Below are positions 32,362-32,996 of a stretch of DNA of 32,996 nt, one piece after another. Position 1 is the first letter of the stretch. Every line of letters begins with the position of its first letter. The DNA lies in assembly GCA_022566265.1 (NCBI GenBank), contig JADFJG010000029.1, positions 1 through 32,996 of the forward strand. Direction: 5' to 3'. The position numbers and the translations under genes were made by a program. Source of the stretch: Pseudomonadota bacterium (GTDB lineage: Bacteria > Pseudomonadota > Alphaproteobacteria > SMXQ01). The notes under the pieces are model-generated. The model saw only the letters and a list, made by a program, of their open reading frames with translations. It was not told where the DNA came from and ran no database searches.

Positions 32362-32996
32362 ATGCGAAGATTCTTTTCAGCCACCCTGGGGCTGGGGTTA
32401 CTTGCCGCCCTGTTTCCGATCCCCGGCCATGGGGCCCAGCCCTTCCAGGATGCGCCGATCCCGGGGACGTCCCGATCCGCCGTCACCTTGGGCCGCGACC
32501 TCGACGGCGACGGCGACCCTGATGAAATTACGATCCGCTTGGAGGTGATCGAGGTCACCGAGGAGGTTTATCCCGGCGAGTTCGTGAAATTCTGGGTGTT
32601 TGCCCCCGAGGGCCGGGGCATGACCCCGGTTGCCCGGGTGCCGAGTCCCACCATCCGCGTCGAGGAAGGCGACCGGGTGCGCATCATCCTTCTCAACACG
32701 CACTACTTTCCGCACACGATTCACCCCCACGGAACCATCCACCCCAATGCCATGGACGGGGTGCCCGACATCACCCAGGCGGCGGTCAAGCCCGGTGAGT
32801 CCTTTACCTACGAGTTCACTGCGAAAAACCCCGGTACGTTCTTCTATCACTGCCACGTCCAGCCCGATGTCCACGTCCTCATGGGCCTGGTGGGGATGCT
32901 GATCATCGAGCCCAACCGGCCAAAGAACATATTCACTCATCTCGTGATTGGCGCGGGGCGGATGCCGGACCTCGCCAAGGCCACCGTGGAGGAGGG
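32362..32996 (+). CDS. Multicopper oxidase, N-terminal part (runs off window)
   Basis: At least 211 residues of a secreted multicopper oxidase. A signal peptide (about 1-24, ending GHGA) is followed by a short stretch DLDGDGDPDE (46-55), which resembles a calcium-binding loop. A cupredoxin domain follows with HTIHPHG (H118, H121, H123) and FYHCHVQPDVHVLMGLVG (H163, C164, H165, H171, M174). These are the type 2/3 copper and type 1 copper ligands. A type 1 site in the first domain is more like two-domain laccases than three-domain CotA types, but the rest of the protein is needed. GGGAGG lies 8 nt before the ATG at 32362. It is the next gene after the small secreted protein, with a terminator between them. 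Confidence 0.9.
   Translation, partial: MRRFFSATLGLGLLAALFPIPGHGAQPFQDAPIPGTSRSAVTLGRDLDGDGDPDEITIRLEVIEVTEEVYPGEFVKFWVFAPEGRGMTPVARVPSPTIRVEEGDRVRIILLNTHYFPHTIHPHGTIHPNAMDGVPDITQAAVKPGESFTYEFTAKNPGTFFYHCHVQPDVHVLMGLVGMLIIEPNRPKNIFTHLVIGAGRMPDLAKATVEE

Overview
The window is high-GC DNA from an alphaproteobacterium, most likely Rhodospirillales-like (inferred from gene content and gene order, not from a search). The order tldD - coxBA - ctaB - small assembly gene - ctaG - coxC - thrC - M16 peptidase - GNAT is a conserved alphaproteobacterial neighbourhood. Here it is interrupted twice: a second heme-copper oxidase sits between tldD and coxB, and an M32 carboxypeptidase plus an orphan PemK/MazF-like toxin sit between coxC and thrC.

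Region 1 (1-6909): tldD on the minus strand (last residues outside the window), an 825-bp divergent intergenic region with a promoter, a possible 37-aa leader ORF and nested inverted repeats, then a coxMNOP-like alternative cytochrome oxidase: subunits II and I, two subunit-III-like proteins, a small subunit-IV-like protein and a small membrane protein. Region 2 (6989-13284): a DUF2189-type membrane protein on the minus strand, then the standard aa3-type oxidase operon. Both oxidase operons carry the same 17-nt block followed by CCCCTATAT upstream. A palindromic repeat forms the C-terminal tail of CoxB, and a shorter copy lies between coxA and ctaB.

Region 3 (13334-19578): M32 carboxypeptidase, lower-GC PemK-like toxin, a stretch rich in inverted repeats, thrC, M16 peptidase, GNAT acetyltransferase, and a secreted cyclophilin on the minus strand. 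Region 4 (19674-26808): a seven-gene anaerobic-type respiratory operon behind an FNR/FixK-like palindrome. It encodes a five-heme NapC/NirT-like cytochrome, a diheme cytochrome c, a NapA-like Tat-exported molybdoenzyme, NapG- and NapH-like iron-sulfur proteins, a membrane-anchored periplasmic protein and a second four-cluster ferredoxin. No NapB or NapD is present, so nitrate cannot be assumed to be the substrate. This is the best candidate for an undescribed system here.

Region 5 (26865-32996): AlgH/YqgE-family protein, a large DsbD/ScsB-type thiol-disulfide transporter, a Prx5-type peroxiredoxin, then a patch of small secreted proteins. The patch holds an intact 86-aa gene, a degenerate 3' remnant, a frameshifted copy and an intact 120-aa copy, with a repeated terminator-like element. 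A multicopper oxidase runs off the right edge.

The window is thus largely respiratory: two oxygen-reducing oxidases with their assembly factors, one Mo-dependent electron-transfer chain, and periplasmic redox proteins. No tRNA, rRNA, CRISPR array or transposase was seen.
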